From: Dysidea avara
Lineage: Eukaryota > Porifera > Demospongiae > Dictyoceratida > Dysideidae
Reading direction: 5' to 3'
Length of the DNA: 64,000 nt
Assembly: GCF_963678975.1 (NCBI RefSeq)
Contig: NC_089274.1
Coordinates: 8,090,143 to 8,154,142 of the forward strand
Shown here: positions 52,201 to 64,000 of the stretch, piece after piece
Layout: every line of letters starts with the position of its first letter
Numbering within the stretch: the first letter of the stretch is position 1
Notes under the pieces: model-generated
Seen by the model: only the letters and a program-made list of their open reading frames with translations
Databases searched by the model: none
Told to the model about the DNA's origin: nothing
Translations under genes and position numbers: made by a program

Positions 52201-55200
52201 TTCTTTTTCCATACACTTTGCAACAATCACTCAATTGCTATGAGATATGGTGCTCCATACACTACCAAGTTTGGCAAAAATCCAACAAAGGTACAAACAC
52301 TTATCCATACTAAAAATGGTTTTGTCACAGCTACAAGGTAAACCAGTTATCAGAATAGTGTAAAATTGGGTCAAATAGTCTAATAGAACAGTCTCCCAGA
52401 GTTATTTACCTTTACTTCAGTTACTACTAATAGGGCCACAGTGCTGTACTATTGAAGGTGTATTACTACTATTAAACATTGGTACATAACTTGTAATAAC
52501 TTGCCGGAATTTTTAATGGAAATCAAACATATTGTTACTGGTTACATTTTTCATTAACTTTATTTTACTATTAAACTGCTATCTGAAATTTTGGATACTG
52601 CACAACTATCCTTGAATGCACAAGGGGCAAAGAGATCAACATCACTTTAGAAGATGGAGAGACTTGACAAAGAACAGGCCTTACTAATAAAAGGCATGTA
52701 TATTATATTGTAAGGTTGTAATGCTATTTGACAGTACAGTCATATTTAAAGAGTACTGCTGTATGATGTTAATAATAGTACTACAGTACTCCATTATCAA
52801 TTTGGCTTGCTATTTGGCACATGCTAAAAGAGTCCCAAATGCAAATTTTGGTACCTGTTTACAAGTAGATCCAATAAATTGTGAAGAGTGGCAAACAAAT
52901 AATTAGAAATTTGTTGTCAAGCCTATATACTGTGTCCACAAGTAGATACTGTGTTTATAAAGATGGGATGCTGCAACTGGTTCATCAACAAGGGAACTTT
53001 AATACACACAATAGCTAATTACACTGTGGCCAAGGCTGTGGTGATGGTGAACGATAATGTGGTGTCAGCCCAGAACAAAGTGGCATTCATGACATGCAGT
53101 GATGTTAAAGCATTTAATGGTGCCACTACTGAAGTACCAAATTTTGAATACTTGAATAATGATTGGTATTGGTTAAAGTGATATTGCAGGACCTATACAA
53201 TTACATTAGTGGTAATTTGATGCATGTAAAATCTTACTATATTTTGTTGCACATCTTTATTAGTTGGATGTAGCACCTCATACTAAAACACCACAAAGTG
53301 AAAAATCAATGTTGTATAGTATACAGGTCTCACTGGATTGGCAACTCCAACTGTAGTCTTGTCAATCTCATCTTCCTATACATAATAAAATGGAACAGTC
53401 ATATCAAGGAATGTATGTGTAGTATAATACAAAAAAATGTCACTGTGTACCTGATCAATGGTGAAATTAGTACTGACCACTGTCTCCATACCCACTTCAT
53501 ACTGCAAGTGTCTATCAACAGAATTTAAATCTTTAACAATGTATGACAAATTTAGAACTGTGAGGGAAAACATATAGGAAACTCTATGAGAGGTAAAAAG
53601 TGCATATCCGTGTCATTAACATAAATCTCAAGTGCATTGTACTAATCAATAGCTATGTCTGTCACTTACGACTGTTTGTGGTGATAATGGTGATAATGGT
53701 GATAATAGAATACTGTCACAATCAACATCACCACTACCATACTCATGATAACAGCACAAACAGAGATCACAATTCCAAAAATAGCACCAGCTGACAATGA
53801 TGACTCATCATCAGTTGAGTCAGTAGCAACAGTGATATTATAAGTATCATTCATCATTGACATGAACAAATCCAAGTATCTTGTTAAAATTGTTGTAGAG
53901 CTGAGGTTGAATAACTGATCAGGAGCTGGAATAATTTCTAAATTACAATAAGACAATAATCACAGTCAAAGGATATATTATTAGAAATACATGTCTGGGA
54001 ACCAAAATACTACAGATGTATAAACTAAACCAAACTATTCCACTGGCAAATTGAATGACTAAACAATTTATTAGTTGGTATTATGGTCGCACATAATTAT
54101 CACTATAAGTGGTGATTATTAATTAACACCTAAAATACTGTATACACGCATGAGAGAAAGCAATTAACATTTGCATGTAGGTATAAGGATTATAACACAG
54201 TGATCTTCTGAAGAATAAGACCACTGAACATTAAACATTTACACTAGACATATAGCTGTACTGTATGTGTATAATTTTCCTTGGGGAATTATTCACCCCC
54301 TGGGAACATCGGCATACCGTCTGCCCAGCAACAATAAATAAATAAATAATACCAGGAGTTCATGCTTATGGGCTTTACCAGAGCTAAACGACATAACATT
54401 TTGTCAAAAGGAAAAGATGACAAATTCATATTTCGTCAGCTTTGACGAATTAACTGTTGACGAAAATCAAGAAATCATATATCTAAACATGTACTTATAT
54501 AGAGACACATGTTGATGTTTGATGAATATTTGTTGACGAATTTAACTGATTCATTAAATTCATCAACTTTTTCTTTTGTCAAAATTTCCTGTCATACAGA
54601 TAACCAAAAAACACATTACAGTGTGTTGCTAATGTGTTTAGTTACTGTAAGGCTTCCATTGTTTCTTAATGTGTTTATTATTGAAATTTGTGTCACATAT
54701 TAGCATGTCACACCACCTATTATGTCACACTAGTCATTCAGTGCTTGAAATAAACAGGCAGAAACGTAAGACATAGTGTCTGAACAAAAGCATAATTGAT
54801 CAGACACTTGTACTAGCTTGCTCGGACATCAACAATTTTTTTTTACCTTGAAACACTGTCAAGTCTGATGTATTTTGTCTGGATGAATTTTTACCAATAG
54901 TGAGTACATTATGATAGGACATTATGCCCAACGAAAATGGAACATGCTCGGACAAACACCAGTTTTGGTCAGAAAATGTCAGATGTCTGACCACTATTTC
55001 AAGCACTGGTCATTTGATTTACATACGAAGTAACAATGAGGAAGTGTATATATATATGTATATGTATATATGGATGTGAGTGTGCTGTTCTTTTACCATA
55101 AATGTCATCAATACTTGCATTAATTATCAGTTCCTCTAGTAGGCAGTCTCCTCCTATACCAAATGTTATCACAGAAGCTATAGAAATTGGTTCCAATAGG

Positions 55201-58200
55201 ACAATATCATTATTCATAAACAGACTGGTTAGTGTAGGAGATAATGTGGCCACCAAAAATGGAAGCAAATATTCAACATCACTTGACCTGTGCAATTTCT
55301 AACATTATATCATCAGTACAAATAAACGCATAAATACCTGTTAATGAACCTTGTGACTGCAGTTACATTACCCATGTTGTTCACAAACAATACTGCACAA
55401 TGATTTGAAGAACTATCATTACTGAACAATACAGCAGTGCTGTAGGCAAATAATGTGTTATTTAAAGTAACAATGTTGGCTGTGACTTCTCCATATATTG
55501 GATGTGATAACAATATCCAATCCATGTCAGTGTCGGCGAAATACTTTTCTACAAAAACACATGTATCAAGTAGTTCATCACAATCCCAAAGGATGAATGT
55601 CTGTGTATGACTAAGCTAAGATAATAACAATTTTTTTGAAATATTTGCTATAGATAGTTAACTATTACGTACAATTATGTGATGGGTTTCAACAATTTAA
55701 GGAAGAAAATATTAGCCTATATAGTTAAGTGAACTAAGCACCCCCTAATACAACTGGTTATTATAATCACCTTCTTTATAGCAGTCAAGACCATTGGGAG
55801 CTAGTGAAGTATCAGGTGGACAGGAACACTCAAATGATGACTCATTTAACATGTTACAGTAGTAGGTACAACCACATGACTCAAGAAATAGCTCAACATA
55901 TCCATCACCATCATTGTATCCTATCAGTGGCCATGGAGGATTAGGCCAAGAATAACCTCCTTCACCAGGAATAGTTTCCCCAAACACAGTTATCGATCCA
56001 CCAGTGTACCCTCCCCCACCACCTCCACCATTACAGCCTCCACCTCCTCCCCCAAATCCACCATGAGTATCAGTAAACAGTAGTGATTCAGAAACAATAG
56101 TTCTTACATATTCACTGCAATCTTCTCCACCATAAGCATTACGGCTCAGAGGATCAGGATCTGATGCTCTTGGAAAAAATCCATCTGAATAATACCCAGC
56201 ACCGGGAGCTGCTGAATCTCTAAATGTCCTGGTACCAATACTGCCAACTGGCGATTGAGATGGACTTTCATAAACATGGCCATATGAAAAGTTCTGATAG
56301 ATTATTTCCATTTCATCAAAATCATTATACATTATGTTAGATATTGAGAAGAAAGAGGTTAAATTAAATATAGCCCCAGAGCCTCCTCCACCAGGAGCAA
56401 TTACAATTGGAGAATACCTAATATTTACATTTTCTAATAAACTGGCACCTCCACCACCTCCCCCTCCATCAAAGAAAATGTATTCATTATTCGATATGTC
56501 GCTATAGGTTGTATACCACAGATTCTCACAAGCTACCCTATCATTTGCTAGTTGACAAACATCAACATCTTGGTGACCATCACAAGCACTAACTCCTTGT
56601 TGTCCTACTAAAATTCGAAGCCTTTCACCTCTTCTAAACTGAACTGCATTCCTAGCAATCACCCCCAGTCCACTATAGTTAGAACACACTCCATGACCAC
56701 CACTGGCCCCTGCAATAGTCACTGTGTAGTTACCACTTCTGGGGACAACAAATATCTGAGATCCTCTGGTGCCTTCATTAAGTAGATGACCACACACAAG
56801 TGATCCATTGTTACAGTAATGTTGTATACACTCCATCATTGTTGGTCCTTCTCTACCCCTGCTACCACACATTGTGAACCTGTAGGTGGCTGTAGGGGTG
56901 ATAGAAACAGCACATGTACATAGATATGTGTAGTCACTCATTCTGAAGTTCAATATAGAACTACAATCTGCTGGTCATTTATCGCACGAGTAATAATTCA
57001 GATTTATGGTGATGTGTCCATTAACATGTAATTCCGATTGCATTTTGAGATTTAGTAAAATCATTTGTAAACATAGCTGTAAACTTAACTGCGCACATAT
57101 CTATATCTACAAATATAAGGAAAAATTAAACCCATGCATACAGCATCATAAAACTGATGGCACCAGAGGTAATATTATTGACTGAATGTGTGCCCCAGCT
57201 ATCGATTACTGACTCGAAGCGAAGTGGTCATTACACTTCGCCTTCAGCTATGATCAGCCTGTTTTACATAACAAATGAAGAACAGTAGGAGAAGGCCTCT
57301 GCAATCAATCCAGTCACCACAAAAATATGAAAGATTTGCATGCCCGAAAATATCAGTTACCGACTTGAAAGTGAAGTGGCCATTACACTTTTCTTTCAGC
57401 TATGTTCAGCCTGTTACACAACGTTAAAATGAAGAACAATAAGAGAAGCACCTCTGCAATCAATCCAGTTTCCACGGAAAATACGGACCATTCTCATTAA
57501 TAGGGAAGCCATCGTGCTAGCTACCATGAATTGACACCTTGAGCCTGTTGGCAGAAAGAAACGGGAGGACAAAGTTAAGTTCATGATGCATACATTGTAT
57601 GTACTGTGGTATCCCAAAAAGCACCTGTCGGGCTGAAGCAACATCAAACAGTGGAAACGTCAAGCCTATAGCCTTAGCTGTTATCAAATTATGCTGTCTA
57701 AAGGAATCAGGCAGTTAGTCAGTCAGCAGAAAATTCCACTGAATAATAAAATTTGTAGCAATCTATTGGAAACATTTAGGGTTGTACTGAAGGCACCTTT
57801 GGCCTTGGTTATACCACTGCCAAGGCACCAGGACAGTAGGTTTTTGGGTGATATTTTTGGCCAGAAAAACCCAAATCTCCATGATCCCTAATATAAAGTA
57901 CTAACATACTGTATGATATTTGCAAACACAACTGCACATATCGACGTACATATGGTCATTATGCATATAACGTCCGGTTATAAATTTCAGGTTATCAAAT
58001 GTCAGGCACATCACAACATAACAGTTCTAGAAATTTCTGAAGGGAATATTCTATTGTAGTTATCAAAGCTTGGATGCAAGGGTCTGCTGAAAAAGTTTTA
58101 ATGTTACAATTCTTAGATGCAGAAATTTTAGTATGAGATATTTAGAGCTATGGCTGTAGCAATAATAACTGTGGTGATCAGGATGGAGAGGGGTTTCAAT

Positions 58201-60249
58201 TCAGTTTGGCATGTGCCTAGACTGCACGTTGCCGCATCATAAGGTTCAAATTCCTGCTGTTCTGCAGTGGCTGTGGTATAACTGAACATTTGATATCCCA
58301 TATTAACAGGCTAAAAAGAAGCACGAGTATGACTACTCTCGCATATGAAAGCTTTGGCAGTAACGTTTTGCAACTCACAGTTTTATAGGAATATAATATT
58401 ATGTACTATGTAGTACAGTGGCTTGACCTTTGTCATGAGAGCAGTACAGATCATGTGTTTAGCTACTTATAATATGTAACATGGTAATACCTATAACTTG
58501 TCAGCTATCTCAGGCTCTGCTGTCTCTGCACAAGTCAAGATATTGGATTGAAGCAACAATATATTAGATAGAGCCTTTGTATTTGTTACTGGCAAAGATT
58601 TCTACTGAAGATCTACTTAGCCAAAGGAGTATCATTCCAATACTACAATCTGGTGACTGAAAATCAATGAACAAGACCAATTTTAGGCAATGGACAACGT
58701 GCGGTCAAGCTGTTTTCCCAGGATGATAAAAGTTCCACATGAGTTAAGTCTGAAACTCATGATCATTTACAATCTTGTACAACCTGTTTTATAGGATCTC
58801 AAAATGTTATCTAGTCGTAAATTTTCATATGATATTTGTATACTATATCTGTAAAATTTGGTGCAAATAGCTAGCACTGCTTGTCTTCCCTTTGGAGTAT
58901 ATTCCTGTGGTCAGTCTTCATCTGATCCTCAAGTTGTGCAGTATGTAGCTACAATTGCATGAGGATTCATTATCAGTCTTTTGATCATTGTGCTTGTCAG
59001 TATACTATTGCTATGCTGTTATCCAATATAACAGACAATCAAAAATGGAAAATCAATAATCACTAACAACAAATCCGCTGTTGCAGATCAGAGTATAGCT
59101 ATACTGGAGTGATAGTTAACCCCTTGACAGTGACAGCATGTTTAGTGTCATTTGGATCATTGTATGACAAAGGAAACACTTTTATCTGGCTGGTGAAACT
59201 ATAACTATACGCCTTAAACTTGATATAATACCTGCCAGACATTTTTGTAGTGCTAGCTACTCACACACATGGCATGCCGATCAATAAAAGTTCACCAGAC
59301 CTCTCAACACTCACGGTTTCACTGTGAGACTCAAGTTTTTGGGCCTCTTCTCAAGGTCTCACGGTTAGGTGCTAATTTCTCAAGGTCTCGCTCCAGATCT
59401 CAAGAATTCTCAAGGTTTTCACCTATAAATAAAATTCAAACCCACAATCGAAAACTTTTCGTCAACTCAATATAAGAAATGGTACTCACGTGATAAATAT
59501 TAATTTATGGCGCTCAAATCTATAAAAGACTGGAGCCAACCTGAACCCCAAGATTGTATTTCAGCATTGTGAGGTGACTTCTCATTTTTGTTTAGTAGTA
59601 AATAAGTTTTTCTAGCATTAATCAACTTTGAATAGACTTGGTTACTAAGATAGACAGTGGGAAATATATCACGTGCCAGAGCAGAGGCCAGATCCGGACC
59701 TAGTGAAAGGATTAGTGATACCTACAATCATTACAAAGATAGGCATAAAGCTGAATAAGCAGATTATGATTCACGTGATACTACGCCATGCTTGGAATTC
59801 CAGGTTGCTTATATTCTATGTGTAGATTAACACCATAGAGCATAGAAATAAGCTGCAAATAACAGCAGTATACATGTAGTATATAGCTAGTTCATGCTTG
59901 TTGACAGTCTTTATTAATAAAATGTGTGTGCGTGTGAACCCCACTGTTGCATGAGGCCATGCACTTGGGGTGTCTCAAGGTTAACCCCAGTTCCAAGTTG
60001 AGAGGTCTGGTTCACTGAAGCGCAACTAATGATGAATATTCTTGGGAAAAATATGTTAATACTCGTCAATAATTCGCATCAGAGATCGCGATTAATCCTC
60101 CAGTGGATTGATCCTCGGATTGATCTTAACAGGATAGGCATAGCGCACGGGCAGTCTATGTACTTACGTAGCTACATACCTTGGTTCACAGCACTATCCA
60201 CCATCAATCCCCTGTAAACAGCAAACAAAATACAGAAGAACAAAGTCAT
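46226..60249 (-). CDS. ALK/LTK-like receptor tyrosine kinase, 16 exons, one exon frameshifted
   Basis: Minus-strand exons as I read them: 60249-60180 (signal peptide MTLFFCILFAVYRG), 56970-55771, 55548-55338, 55287-55097, 53937-53670, 53583-53451, 53375-53325, 51793-51689, 51631-51545, 50961-50823, 50772-50682, 49656-49593, 49496-49424, 47274-47115, 46555-46428, 46373-46226. All are GT-AG and in phase except 46555-46428. The large second exon encodes FTMCGSRGREGPT, VPRSGNYTVTIAGASGGHG, three poly-Gly blocks and an EGF-like CGCTYYCN...CSCP module: the ALK/LTK glycine-rich region. Exon 5 has the membrane span (GAIFGIVISVCAVIMSMVVV) then an odd YHHYHHYHH stretch. The kinase has [26 protein letters not shown] and a paired Tyr (DYYK) in the activation loop. 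A 14-bp tandem duplication in exon 15 shifts the frame after PYEG; without it the product would be about 1034 residues. The first exon link is less sure than the rest. Confidence 0.82.
47350..47741. mobile_element. Hairpin MITE (~390 bp) in an RTK intron
   Basis: AAATTTTTAAAAGGAGGTAG at the left pairs with CACTTCCTTTTGAAATTTTT at the right. Pairing continues through ATTGATAT/ATATCAAT, AACAAGTCGAACAAGA/TCTTGTTCGACTTGTT and GAGACACATTTTAATGCC/GGCATTAAAAATATGTCTC around a central loop. Confidence 0.7.
48465..48605. mobile_element. Small repeat carrying the dispersed motif, copy 2
   Basis: It matches 45985-46120 and contains GAATGACTGCTCTATTAGAG and TCGATCTAGTGT. The flanks are AAAATTTTCATG-like inverted words. 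It lies in an RTK intron. The rest of 47742-49420 shows no exon or other feature that I can support. Confidence 0.5.
49778..50149. mobile_element. Tc1/mariner-like MITE in an RTK intron
   Basis: The inverted ends CCGTGTTGCCTCGAATTATG and, read inward, CCGTACTGTCTCAAATTACA are flanked by TA (49776-49777, 50150-50151). Internal words GTCTCGTATAAAC/GTCTCGTAGAG and CACCGGGG/AACCGGG recur. 372 bp, non-coding. Confidence 0.65.
51960..52400. repeat. Dispersed repeat family R2, copy in an RTK intron
   Basis: It shares the CAAGGCACATGGTAGTGTG (6225 copy: CAAGACACACGATAGTGTG) start, the ATATTAATAG(A/G)... block and the TAATAGAACAGTC end with the copy at 6225-7050. Quite diverged. Confidence 0.5.
54398..54586. 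mobile_element. Small inverted-repeat element in an RTK intron
   Basis: ATTTTGTCAAAAGGAAAAGA at the left pairs with TTTTTCTTTTGTCAAAAT at the right. Internal TTCGTCA/TGACGAA words extend the symmetry. About 190 bp; no clear target duplication. Confidence 0.5.
54739..55008. mobile_element. hAT-like MITE with CAGTGCTTGAAATA termini
   Basis: The left end CAGTGCTTGAAATA and the right end TATTTCAAGCACTG are perfect inverted copies, flanked by GTCATT on both sides (54733-54738, 55009-55014). 270 bp, between RTK exons 4 and 5. Confidence 0.75.
57240..57915. mobile_element. Fold-back repeat family R1, copy d (RTK intron 1)
   Basis: It contains GCACCTCTGCAATCAATCCA, GAAGCAACATCAAACAGTG, CAGAAAATTCCACTGAA, TGCCAAGGCACCAGGACAG and the worn terminal palindrome AAAGTACTAACATACTGTA. 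The first part is partly duplicated (57240-57330 and 57390-57480 share CAGCTATGNTCAGCCTGTT and AGAGGC/GCACCTCTGCAATC). Confidence 0.6.
57916..59284. other. RTK intron 1 sequence, nothing further recognised
   Basis: AT-rich, with short open frames only. No convincing exon, RNA gene or repeat boundary. Confidence 0.4.
59285..60015. mobile_element. Probable TIR element with CCAGACCTCTCAAC ends (RTK intron 1)
   Basis: TTCACCAGACCTCTCAACAC at the left pairs with GTTGAGAGGTCTGGTTCACT at the right. Several TCTCAAGGTCTC and CTCAAGGTT words lie just inside both ends. No transposase frame. Confidence 0.5.
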
Positions 60250-60719
60250 CTTGGATCATTTACATAACAAAAGGTTGATATACGGTCTTCTTGCTTTAAC
60301 ACCTCATCTTCCTCACGTCTTGATGTACGGAGTGTACACCCTAAGGTATCCGGCCGAATTGCATGCACGTGCGCCGCACAATGAGGCCTGCGCCGATACC
60401 GCATAATCATTGAATACGAATTTAATGCAACAACACTGATGTTCAAGATGAATCTTGGCACCACAACTGAGTGCAATAAAGAAGTTGTGACCTTACCAAT
60501 GAAATAGCATTATTAAATGTAGAGGGTGAATGGTTGGGAATGAATGTACAATTGCAATGTATTACCCCTTAGGCCCTGTAAGCACTGGCAAGTGGCAGTA
60601 ATGAATTTATAGTGCTTATCCCAACTTAAATCTTCTGACTGATCTTTATGAGAAAGTCTAAATAAGATGTAGTAGTATCAGACATGATGTAGATTTGTGT
60701 TAAAGATATGCTTGAATGA

Positions 60720-60890
60720 TACAGTGTAGATGCAGACTGAAGTTCAAGTCTGAGTCCTTAGACCAAGTAAACAGAGCAGTGATGTCTTCCTGGAGAGAAT
60801 TGTGGTCGGGAAAAGAAGCAATATGAATAAAGCATTTTGTGTCATCAGCAAATTTAAGCAGTTGACTTAGATGAGCATTTCTGAAAGCTT
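60720..60890 (-). mobile_element. LINE reverse transcriptase fragment
   Basis: The minus strand encodes LSQLLKFADDTKCFIHIAS followed by DHNSLQEDITALFTWSKDS, the FADDTK catalytic region of a CR1/L2-like polymerase. About 170 bp, bordered by repeat R1. Confidence 0.65.
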
Positions 60891-61017
60891 GTTTGGGCTT
60901 AGTTTCACCTAACCAATACTGCCTCATCGTCATCTGTTTTTTGGGTGATATTATTTTGTGGGCCACACCTACTCCTTTGTGATCATCCCTATTATACAGT
61001 ACTATCGTACTGTATGA
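60885..61017 (+). mobile_element. Fold-back repeat family R1, copy e (one end only)
   Basis: It matches the right end of copy a: GCTTGTTTGGGCTTAGTTT, CAATACTGCCTCATCGT, CACACCTACTCCTTTGTG and the terminal ATACAGTACTATCGTACTGT. It directly abuts the LINE fragment. Confidence 0.65.
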
Positions 61018-61487
61018 TGTGACCTTCTAAGGTTTAGAAATATAAAGCACCACATACAGTACATCATACACACTAAAGCAATCAGCAATGTGTAATAAAT
61101 ATCTGTCTCCCACTCCTATATTATTGAGTACAGTCTTTTAGCCATTGGGATCTTCAGTCAGTGGTGCAATGGAAATTAATAGGCCCTTTAATTTTGCTAA
61201 ATAAAAGCAATGCAAGCATTAATGCTGCATTTTCTCCTTAGACATTTCAATATAATAATATTATTATAGTTATATTTTTAACTTTTAGGTGTTTGAAAAA
61301 TTGCATGTAATTGCAGAATATTCAATTTACTTGATTCTTAAATGAGCACAACAACTTAATCTACTATTATCATCACATGCAAGGTGGCACCATGCACCAC
61401 TTTGATAGCAAAATACACACGGACACAAAATTGCAACAGCTAATTAAGTGTTCACTCAGTTGTACAGCAATCACCATAGGTGGTCTA

Positions 61488-63394
61488 TTAGCTTATTATT
61501 GTTTTTCTTTTACTGCAACATTCTATAAGTTCAGCATATGATGGTCTTTCATCTGGTTTAATTCTTGTACACCAAGCTATAAGATCAGCTAAAATCACTG
61601 GACACTGAGCAGGTCTACAAAGAATATGGAACAATTACTGCAAATCGCTACAAGAATAAACCTGTCTAGTTTGAGTGATCCATCACGAGCCATTTCTACT
61701 ATATCAATAGTCTGTAGTTGTTTGTATGGTGTTTCTCCATATGTTGCCACCTCCGACACTAGAACACCAAAAGACCTGTGATGGAATCACATATTATATA
61801 GCTACACTCAGCATAAGCTAGTCGTCTTACAGTATGGTAGTACTGTGACGTAGTGACAGGCAAGCTTTGGGCATGGTCCATGATAAAATATCACCTGCCT
61901 TGATTAGGTTTCCAGTTACGAGCTCAACTAGGGCTTCCTATAGCTTTTATTCAATTAGGGCTTCCATCTAGTCCACGTTGTGTGAGACTACAGGGCTTTC
62001 ACTAAACTACTCGACTATAAATAGTTACTCAACTAGGGCTTTGACTTATGTGCATATATGTTACACAATATTATTACACCAAAATATTGTAATACAAAAT
62101 TGAGTGAGCTGTTCTCCATTGAAGATCAGATAACCTCTGCCACCAGGAAATATACATACTTGTAGAATGGTATGCACAAAGCATATGCACCAACTATTGC
62201 AGACGCAGCAATCTAGCTCACGGCATAGCTGAATACTATGATGTGCTGTTGGTTAGCTAACTAGTAAAGTGTTGCTGACTGCTTGCATTTCTAGATGCAT
62301 TTTTTACTGTGACCAATATACTATCTGTTTATTTGATGCATGATTGTGGTATGCACAAACGAAGTATAAGGAATTTTATACTAGAGTAGGGACAATACTA
62401 CCCCAATGAAAGTATTGAAACTTGGAGAAGAAAACTACGTATAAGAAGATACTATGCATTTCAATTACAAATTCTCAGTAGGGATATTTGGTTCTTATTG
62501 TTTACAGTAATTGCACATTACATACTAGTTACTCCAATCCAGTATTTTTTATTGGGTTTTTATTGTCAGGACTCTAGTTTAAAATCCTAATTTTTCTTGT
62601 ACTTGCACATATAGTAGCTACAACATGAAATGCTTGCAACAAAAAGATGCAAGATGATAGCTCACATGTGAATTTCCTATCATTAATGGTTTTTTGAAAA
62701 CTTAAGTCCTGTTTCTTATCAGTTCAAAAAATGGAAAGCCTAAGTATTAGAATTTTATTTGAATTCCATTTTGTATTGAAAGGCATTGGCAATGCATGGT
62801 TTGGACACACAGCACTACACACAACAACAGAACTAGAAGCAGTTTGATATATAGTTACAAGCAATAACTGTCCTATAATCTTATCATATCACAAATGGCA
62901 GTTTGGCTGCCTATAGACATGCATGAAACTCTAAATGGATCACTGGACACTGCTTTATGTTACCGGATAAATTTTAAACACATACATTATTATTAATACC
63001 AGTAACATGGGTTAGTCCATTATTGCTTACCATACATCAGAGGCTGTGGTAAACTTTCCAAAGATGAGTGACTCTGGGGCTGCCCATCTCACTGGTAGCA
63101 ATGTTTTAGCAGCAACTTCATAATAATCCTTTTCATGAATGCTACAAGCTAGTCCAAAATCAGCTAATTTTGCCTTGAAGTGTGCACCAACTGGATTAAA
63201 ATGAAGTTATAGCATTTGGTACAGTGTGTCAAATGTTATTAAATATACATGTGTAAAAAAAAGTTTACATGTTATCTCAAATATTATGAACTCTTGATGT
63301 TATCACATGATAATAACTTACCCACACAATTTCTTGCTGCTACATCACGATGAACATACTTGCTAGCTGCAAGATATTCCAAGGCAATAGCAAT
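61488..63394 (-). CDS. Second receptor-type tyrosine kinase, 3' exons only (partial)
   Basis: Four minus-strand exons that join in frame: 63394-63322 ([20 protein letters not shown]), 63190-63031 ([34 protein letters not shown]), 61775-61662 ([30 protein letters not shown]) and 61614-61488 ([26 protein letters not shown], stop TAA at 61490-61488). Exon lengths 73, 160 and 114 match the neighbouring kinase gene exactly once that gene's 14-bp duplication is removed, so the two are tandem paralogs. The catalytic HRD and DFG motifs are intact. The usually conserved Trp of the VLVWE motif is Ser here. Upstream exons (N-lobe, membrane span, ectodomain) lie beyond the window or within 63400-64000, where I did not find them. 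Confidence 0.8.
62376..62600. mobile_element. Diverged relative of the 33-kb hairpin MITE
   Basis: GGAATTTTATACTAGAGTAG and AGTAGGGATATTTGGTTCTT correspond to GGAATTTTCAACTAGAGTAG and AGTAGGGATATAATACTTCT in the element at 33012-33310. It lies in an intron of the second kinase. Pairing of the arms is poorer than in the 33-kb copy. Confidence 0.45.
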
Positions 63395-64000
63395 CTGTGA
63401 ATAGCATTTCTTGGTGAGTAAGACTAGGAAATTCAGTTTACATGGCCAAACTAACTTAACTACTCATTTCTCATTCACGAAATTTGGGATTTGCATATGG
63501 ACAAGAGGTCATTACTAGTAAAGAAATGTCATGAATTACTGCAACAGCACACTATCTGATATATAGCATAAAGGTTAGCCGAAGCCTTCCATAAGCTAAT
63601 ACATACATTCTACTGCCTTTTTTGAGGAGCAATAGATATTCAGTGGTAGTCAATCTGCTCGGCATCAAAATACATGTGCATGTGATTCATAGCAGCAATG
63701 AGGTGGAGGAGTGAGGAGTGATGCAGAACAATTGCCTGGCCTTATTGATGCTGGAGTCTCTCAAATGAGCAAACTTCATGTAATGTGCTGAAACTAGTCT
63801 ATATTCTATCCCATGCAACTTTACAGAGGAAAGATCTGTTATCAAAATACTCACGCAGAGCAGAGCAGTATGACAGTACTACTTTTTAGACACAATCTCT
63901 CATGGGTACATCCACACTTCGTGTTTCAATGTGAACAGTTACAAGTTACAACTAAGATGTATGGTATTACAGGATACTCCACATGCAATTCTAACAAGAA

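Noticed and set aside
52951-53181. Plus-strand open frame of 76 codons in a receptor kinase intron
   Set aside because: No recognised motif, antisense within an intron, and no splice partners; probably chance or an old repeat.
53557-53583. Acceptor at 53557 for the receptor kinase exon after the membrane span
   Set aside because: It breaks the frame; the acceptor giving an exon start at 53583 joins in phase (KQS-VSYMFSLTV) and was used instead.

Overview
This looks like nuclear DNA of an early-branching metazoan, most likely a sponge. That is an inference from AT-rich sequence, short GT-AG introns, a TRAF gene without visible introns, a receptor tyrosine kinase with an ALK-like glycine-rich ectodomain, a DIRS-type retroelement, and a very dense load of small inverted-repeat transposons (MITEs). 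I ran no database search, so the species is not fixed.

Layout. 1-25.4 kb holds no intact host gene that I can support. It contains a broken hAT transposase (3.1-4.8 kb), a 31-bp minisatellite (7.1-7.7 kb), a near-perfect hairpin (7.8-8.1 kb), LINE fragments, a tRNA-derived SINE, a long GT run and about ten MITEs, some nested. 25.6-27.3 kb is a TRAF-like gene (RING, TRAF zinc fingers, coiled coil, MATH) split by one in-frame stop. 29.8-45.3 kb is a 12-exon ABCF2 ortholog whose exons join in frame to about 602 residues. Its introns carry a long AGC repeat, several MITEs and, in a 6.7-kb intron, a piggyBac-like MITE next to a DIRS element, with a duplicated copy of the empty insertion site beside them.

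46.2-60.2 kb (minus strand) is a 16-exon receptor tyrosine kinase: signal peptide, glycine-rich plus EGF-like ectodomain, one membrane span, and a kinase domain with all main motifs. One kinase exon carries a 14-bp tandem duplication that shifts the frame. 61.5-63.4 kb (minus strand) is the 3' part of a second, paralogous kinase with the same exon sizes. It continues past the window and shows the undisturbed exon length.

The most unusual dispersed signal is a motif of about 30 bp, core CTCTAATAGAG plus CAGTCA on one side and GATCGA on the other. It recurs at ten places inside structurally different repeat families. The host genes look like ordinary cell functions (ribosome-associated ATPase, TRAF adaptor, receptor signalling) and do not form an obvious pathway.
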